From Stenotrophomonas sp. UBA2124 (lineage in GTDB: Bacteria > Pseudomonadota > Gammaproteobacteria > Xanthomonadales > Xanthomonadaceae): 9,824 bases of DNA. Positions 7,101 to 9,824 of the stretch are shown piece after piece. Each line of letters opens with the position of its first letter. Positions within the stretch are counted from its first letter, which is position 1. Where the stretch lies: the NCBI GenBank assembly GCA_002329155.1, contig DCXY01000014.1:1-9824 (forward strand), given 5' to 3'. The translations under genes were made by a program, and so were the position numbers. The notes below the pieces were generated by a model. The model was not told the DNA's origin, made no database searches, and was given only the letters and a program-made list of their open reading frames with translations.

Positions 7101-8057
7101 GCCGAGTGGCGCTGGGAAGAGCTGTTCGATGCCTGGTGGTCGGTCACCCACGCCATGCAGAAGCTGCGCGACAACCCGGAAGCGGCGGACCAGGAGCGTG
7201 CCATCGCACGCAACTTCAACGCGCCGGGCCTCAAGCCCAAGCTGGGCTTCGACCCGGCCGAGGATGTCGCCGCGCCGTTCATCGCCAGTGGCAAGCGGCC
7301 GAAGGTGGCGATCCTGCGCGAGCAGGGCGTAAATGGCCAGATCGAGATGGCCAACATCTTCGAGCGTGCCGGTTTCGACGCTTACGACGTGCACATGAGC
7401 GACCTCATCGAAGGCCGCGTGCAGCTGTCCGATTTCCGTGGCGTGGCCGCGTGCGGCGGTTTCAGCTACGGCGACGTGCTGGGCGCTGGCCGTGGCTGGG
7501 CCACCTCCATCCTGGAGCGGCCGGCGCTGCGCGAGGCGTTTGCCACGTTCTTCGCCCGCCCGGACACCTTCGCGCTGGGCGTGTGCAACGGCTGCCAGAT
7601 GATGAGCCAGCTCAAGAGCATCATCCCCGGTGCCGAGCACTGGCCGGTGTTCCTGCGCAACCGCAGCGAGCAGTTCGAGGCGCGTACCGCATTGCTGGAA
7701 GTGCTGGAGTCGCCGTCCATCCTGCTGCGTGGCATGGCCGGCTCGCGCCTTCCGGTAGCGGTGGCGCATGGCGAGGGCCGTGCCGAGTTCGCCAATGCGG
7801 TGGACCAGGCCGCTGCCAGTATCGCGCTGCGCTACATCGACGGCGATGGCCGTGTGGCCAGCCAGTACCCACTCAACCCCAACGGTTCGCCCGATGGCAT
7901 CACCGGCCTGACCACCAGCGATGGCCGCGTCACCATCCTGATGCCGCACCCGGAGCGCACCCCGCGCACCATCAACCTGAGCTGGGCGCCGCAGGGTTGG
8001 AGCGAGGATTCGCCGTGGCTGCGGATGTTCCGCAACGCAAGAGTATGGTGCGGCTGA
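4176..8057 (+). CDS. purL: Phosphoribosylformylglycinamidine synthase (FGAM synthetase), large single-chain form
   Basis: The 1293-residue enzyme (E. coli PurL has about 1295) converts FGAR, glutamine and ATP to FGAM, the fourth step of de novo purine synthesis in the cytoplasm. The N-terminal domain opens with MIVLEGAAALSPFR, close to the E. coli start. The linker domain carries NSEHCRH (205-211). The first synthetase half carries KVETHNHPTAIAPFPG from 285 and GAGGEIRDEGATGRGGKPKAG, followed by a second AIRS-like half. The class I glutaminase domain begins at about 1043 (KVAILREQGVNG). Its nucleophile C1137 is in LGVCNGCQMM, and the partners H1258 and E1260 are in MPHPE. All expected catalytic residues are present and no frameshift is seen. 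The frame is open upstream to 3948, but the residues there do not resemble PurL. The ATG lacks an obvious Shine-Dalgarno site. A strong terminator follows, indicating a single-gene unit. Confidence 0.98.
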   Translation: MIVLEGAAALSPFRRERLESRLQSIAADLRITGAWHVYFTQAADAAAVDMATLGRILQGQPQAAEREQGAVSRYVVPRLGTLSPWSSKATELVRGAGLAIQRVERGTRIDLSGWPTDPAQQAAVAKLLHDPMTQSLLADIDQAQALFSSPARGELERIALADLEAANKRLGLALADDEIDYLRQRYGELGRDPSDVELMMFAQANSEHCRHKIFNASWTIDGQEQDRSLFKMIKNTHQQTPQHTLSAYSDNAAVIEGEPAARYRPDPATGRYRSEAVVPSAFQIKVETHNHPTAIAPFPGASTGAGGEIRDEGATGRGGKPKAGLTGFSVSHLRIPTLPQPWEAPRALNPRMAPALDIMLDGPLGGAAFNNEFGRPNLLGYFRSFELPEDGITRAYDKPIMLAGGLGAIDRVQVDKLQLQAGDVVIVLGGPAMLIGLGGGAASSVASGESAEDLDFASVQRDNPEMERRCQEVIDRCVAMGTDNPIKFFHDVGAGGLSNAIPELLHDSGVGGVIDLGKVPTDDPSLSPLELWCNESQERYVLGIPAARLDEFAAICARERCPFAAVGIATAEERLVVAYGATPGNIPADAPIDLPMDVLFGKAPKMHRDTAHPPAPRWPQLRTKGIDLRDAGLRVLAHPTVASKNFLVTIGDRSVGGLTAREQMIGPWQLPMADVAITLAGFDTYAGEAMAVGERTPLALLDAAASARMAVGEALTNLCAAPVESLDTVKLSANWMAACGHNGEDALLYDAVKAVGMQLCPALDISIPVGKDSLSMQAQWQADGKAEKSVSPVSLVISAFAPVTDARQQLTPLLDRETESELWLIGLGAGKQRLGGSILAQTQADHSALPAFAGEVPDLDDPQRLRGFFELIRDAREAGLLLAYHDRSDGGAFAALCEMAFASRLGLDIVLDAWGDDPFRSLFNEELGAVVQIAREDRAAFADLVERHALTECAQRIAKPTTASVVRVQLGGESLAEWRWEELFDAWWSVTHAMQKLRDNPEAADQERAIARNFNAPGLKPKLGFDPAEDVAAPFIASGKRPKVAILREQGVNGQIEMANIFERAGFDAYDVHMSDLIEGRVQLSDFRGVAACGGFSYGDVLGAGRGWATSILERPALREAFATFFARPDTFALGVCNGCQMMSQLKSIIPGAEHWPVFLRNRSEQFEARTALLEVLESPSILLRGMAGSRLPVAVAHGEGRAEFANAVDQAAASIALRYIDGDGRVASQYPLNPNGSPDGITGLTTSDGRVTILMPHPERTPRTINLSWAPQGWSEDSPWLRMFRNARVWCG

Positions 8058-8105
8058 GTTACTCCCGCCAGATAACATCAAGCGGTTTGAAGCACTCAAC
8101 TACAG

Positions 8106-8140
8106 AAAGCCCGCAGGCAGCCCCTGCGGGTTTTTTGTTT
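8106..8140 (+). terminator. Intrinsic terminator of purL
   Basis: A perfect 8-bp stem, CCCGCAGG at 8110-8117 and CCTGCGGG at 8123-8130, has a 5-base loop and is followed by six T and then GTTT. The flanking AAA before and TTT after extend it. An outer arm, ACAGAAA/TTTCTGT at 8102-8108/8138-8144, makes the whole element a nested dyad. It starts about 50 bases after the purL stop. Confidence 0.93.
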
Positions 8141-8533
8141 CTGTGATGTTGGGCAAATCATTGATTGCAGGTGCTCAGCCCGTCAAAGGAATGGCGAGCG
8201 ACCGCGTTCGGCAAATACGTGACCGTAAGCGCATATGGCTGGAAATCAGCGCGTTTCCATAGCCGCCATATCCGGCAAACGCCAAAGCATTGACGTGATC
8301 TGAACGCCAAACAAACATCCGCACCATCCTGTATCGCCCTGCTTCGTACGGAATGGTGATCGCACCCTTCCGCCGCATCCAGGTCGTCATGCAGCCGTGA
8401 GGCTTACATGCCCAGCCGTCCTGGGAGTCGGGATCTCGCAACGCCATTGCATGAAGAAAAACGAGCGCTTACGGCGCCCGTGATGGCAGCGCTTTGCTTT
8501 CGGAAAACCCAATCATCTTGAGGACCAGTAACG
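8141..8533. other. Lower-GC intergenic region upstream of the adhesin; no supported gene
   Basis: By hand count 8161-8340 is about 54% G+C, clearly below the flanking coding DNA. A 90-codon minus-strand frame (8447-8175) has no recognisable domain and no good ribosome binding site. On the plus strand TTGACG (8290-8295) and TTGCAT (8447-8452) could be -35 elements, but the hexamers 17 bases downstream (AAACAT, TACGGC) are poor -10 boxes. AGCGCTT occurs twice, at 8464-8470 and 8488-8494, and its AGCGCT core is itself palindromic. This is probably the adhesin promoter region with a long leader, or a remnant of transferred DNA. Confidence 0.5.
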
Positions 8534-9824
8534 ATGAACCAGATTTATCGCAAGGTATGGAACCGCGCACTCGGGCAATTGGTTGTGGCCTCGGAGCTGG
8601 CTACCTCCAACTCAGCCGGTGTGGTGATCGACAAGCGTCACAGCGGTGGTCATCGCTTGCAGGCACTCAGCCTGGCGGTCGCACTGGGGTTGGGAGCGGG
8701 AGCCATCGCACAGGCCGATGCGCAGTCCGCGGTGAGCGAGCAGGCTGCGCGCTGCGTGCTGCCCGATGGCACCCAGGCATGGTGCGATGCCGCCGGCAAT
8801 GCGGCTGCACTGGCCGATGACATGGTCACGATCATGGCAGCCGTGCAGGATGACTACATCAAGATCAACGGCGGAGATGATGGAACCGATGATGCGGTCG
8901 CCAGCGGCGTTTTCTCCATTGCCATGGGTAGCAATGCCAACACCAATGGTACGGCGGCGATTGCTTTGGGCGCGGCCAGTACAGCCGAAGGAAGTGAAGC
9001 CATCGCGATCGGGCCGTTTGCCATTGCACGGGGTATGGAGAGCGTCGCCCTTGGTTCCTTTGCGCAAGCAGTTGACGATCTCAGCATCGCGATAGGCGGA
9101 TATGCACGGGCAGGTGGCGAGAACGGCACTGCCGTAGGCTCCTTTGCCACAGGTGACGGGGTGGACAGCGCCGCGTTCGGCATGCAGGCCACTGCATCGG
9201 GTGCAGGCAGCGTGGCCATCGGCGGGCAGAGCAGTGCCAGTGGCGCGGAAAGTACCGCGCTGGGCTACAAAGCCATCGTCCAGGCAGCCAACAGTGTGGC
9301 ACTGGGCAGCCATTCGATCGCCGATCGTGCCGACACGGTTTCAGTAGGTGCCGAAGGCGGTGAGCGCCAGATCACCAACGTAGCCGCGGGTACCGAAGAC
9401 ACCGATGCGGTGAACAAGGCGCAGCTGGATGCGGTGGCGGCAGCCGCCGGTGAGAACCGTTACTTCAAGGCCGATGGCGCAGCCGATGGCAGCGACGATG
9501 CCGTTGCCAGTGGCAGTGGCGCGCTTGCCGCGGGCGCTGATGCGGAGGCCAGCGGTGCGCTGAGTACTGCGGTGGGCAGCGATGCGATTGCATCCGGTAA
9601 TGGCGCAACGGTGCTGGGCAATGGCAGCCAGGCCACAGGCGACAGCGCCGTTGCCATCGGCAACGGCGTGATGGTCTCGGGCAGGGATGCGTTTGGTGGT
9701 GGCCATGGTGCGCAGGTGGAAGGCAACTACGCCACGGCCATTGGTGCGGTGTCGGTTGCATCGGGGCTGGGTTCCACCGCGGTTGGTCAGGCCGCTGCGG
9801 CGGTCGGTGATTCCACCAGTGCCT
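8534..9824 (+). CDS. Trimeric autotransporter adhesin (YadA/Hia type), N-terminal 430 residues, open at the window edge
   Basis: The frame opens with MNQIYRKVWNRALGQLVVASE, a clear ESPR (extended signal peptide region) of type V autotransporters. A hydrophobic core follows (about 42-59), with likely signal cleavage near residue 63 (ADA/QS). A short N-terminal segment (64-107) has two cysteines, C74 and C84. YadA-type head repeats of roughly 14 residues with the xxAxG/SVALG pattern run from about 122 to 275. A neck motif, RQITNVAAGTEDTDAVNKAQ, lies at 278-297. A second head block runs from about 310 to the edge. No stop occurs in 430 codons; the stalk and the C-terminal YadA membrane anchor must lie beyond the window. 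Such proteins trimerise and display a fibre from the outer membrane for adhesion or biofilm formation. GAGG lies 10 bases before the ATG, somewhat far. The ligand cannot be told from sequence. Confidence 0.93.
   Translation, partial: MNQIYRKVWNRALGQLVVASELATSNSAGVVIDKRHSGGHRLQALSLAVALGLGAGAIAQADAQSAVSEQAARCVLPDGTQAWCDAAGNAAALADDMVTIMAAVQDDYIKINGGDDGTDDAVASGVFSIAMGSNANTNGTAAIALGAASTAEGSEAIAIGPFAIARGMESVALGSFAQAVDDLSIAIGGYARAGGENGTAVGSFATGDGVDSAAFGMQATASGAGSVAIGGQSSASGAESTALGYKAIVQAANSVALGSHSIADRADTVSVGAEGGERQITNVAAGTEDTDAVNKAQLDAVAAAAGENRYFKADGAADGSDDAVASGSGALAAGADAEASGALSTAVGSDAIASGNGATVLGNGSQATGDSAVAIGNGVMVSGRDAFGGGHGAQVEGNYATAIGAVSVASGLGSTAVGQAAAAVGDSTSA

Noticed and set aside
4029..8099. 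1356-codon minus-strand frame opposite purL
   Set aside because: High third-position GC in purL keeps the antisense frame free of stops. Its product is His/Arg/Gln-rich with no recognisable motif, while purL accounts for the whole interval.
7031..8146. 371-codon plus-strand frame overlapping the purL 3' end
   Set aside because: It is an Arg/Pro/Ala-rich out-of-frame shadow running through the purL glutaminase domain and across the terminator.
8175..8447. 90-codon minus-strand frame between purL and the adhesin
   Set aside because: No domain, no good ribosome binding site and no supporting context. It cannot be excluded as a small or degraded gene, but the sequence gives no positive support.
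8612..9313. 233-codon minus-strand frame opposite the adhesin
   Set aside because: It lies wholly inside the adhesin frame, which has an ESPR signal and YadA repeats. The antisense product has no recognisable features.
1..9824. CRISPR array, tRNA, rRNA or insertion sequence
   Set aside because: No regularly spaced direct repeats with unique spacers, no tRNA cloverleaf, no rRNA landmarks and no transposase frame were seen on either strand.

Overview
The window looks like the chromosome of a high-GC gammaproteobacterium of the Xanthomonadaceae, most likely Stenotrophomonas. The reasons are a xerD-dsbC order with gammaproteobacterial parallels, a multidomain GH18 chitinase resembling ChiA of Stenotrophomonas maltophilia, a CCCCTCTCCCGC palindrome of the kind scattered through xanthomonad genomes, and strong G/C preference at third codon positions. 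The genus assignment is inference; no marker gene fixes it.

Layout. Positions 1-48 are the last codons of xerD (+). Positions 49-641 hold no convincing gene: a 28-bp tandem half-palindrome repeat, four small hairpins in a row, and a pair of inverted DnaA-box-like sites. dsbC (642-1427, +) encodes a periplasmic disulfide isomerase with an apparent lipobox and ends at a strong intrinsic terminator. It converges on a secreted chitinase (1581-3866, -) with the order signal peptide, CBM5/12, Ig-like/PKD-like domain, FnIII, Gly/Asn/Ser linker, GH18. A 309-bp divergent intergenic region separates the chitinase from purL and holds three dyads in the chitinase leader, a LacI-family-type operator resembling the xanthomonad NagR box, and the probable purL promoter. 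purL (4176-8057, +) encodes full-length FGAM synthetase and ends at a strong terminator. A 393-bp stretch of lower GC follows, then the N-terminal 430 residues of a trimeric autotransporter adhesin (8534 to the right edge, +), which stays open past the window.

How the genes relate. These are mostly independent transcription units rather than one operon. purL and xerD are housekeeping genes. The chitinase and adhesin are exported factors typical of environmental or opportunistic Stenotrophomonas. Both contain cysteine pairs outside the cytoplasm, which DsbC could act on, but only the gene proximity is seen. I found no sign of a new defence or mobile system. The most testable new leads are the NagR-like operator and dyads upstream of the chitinase, the lipoprotein form of DsbC, and the DnaA-box dyad upstream of dsbC.
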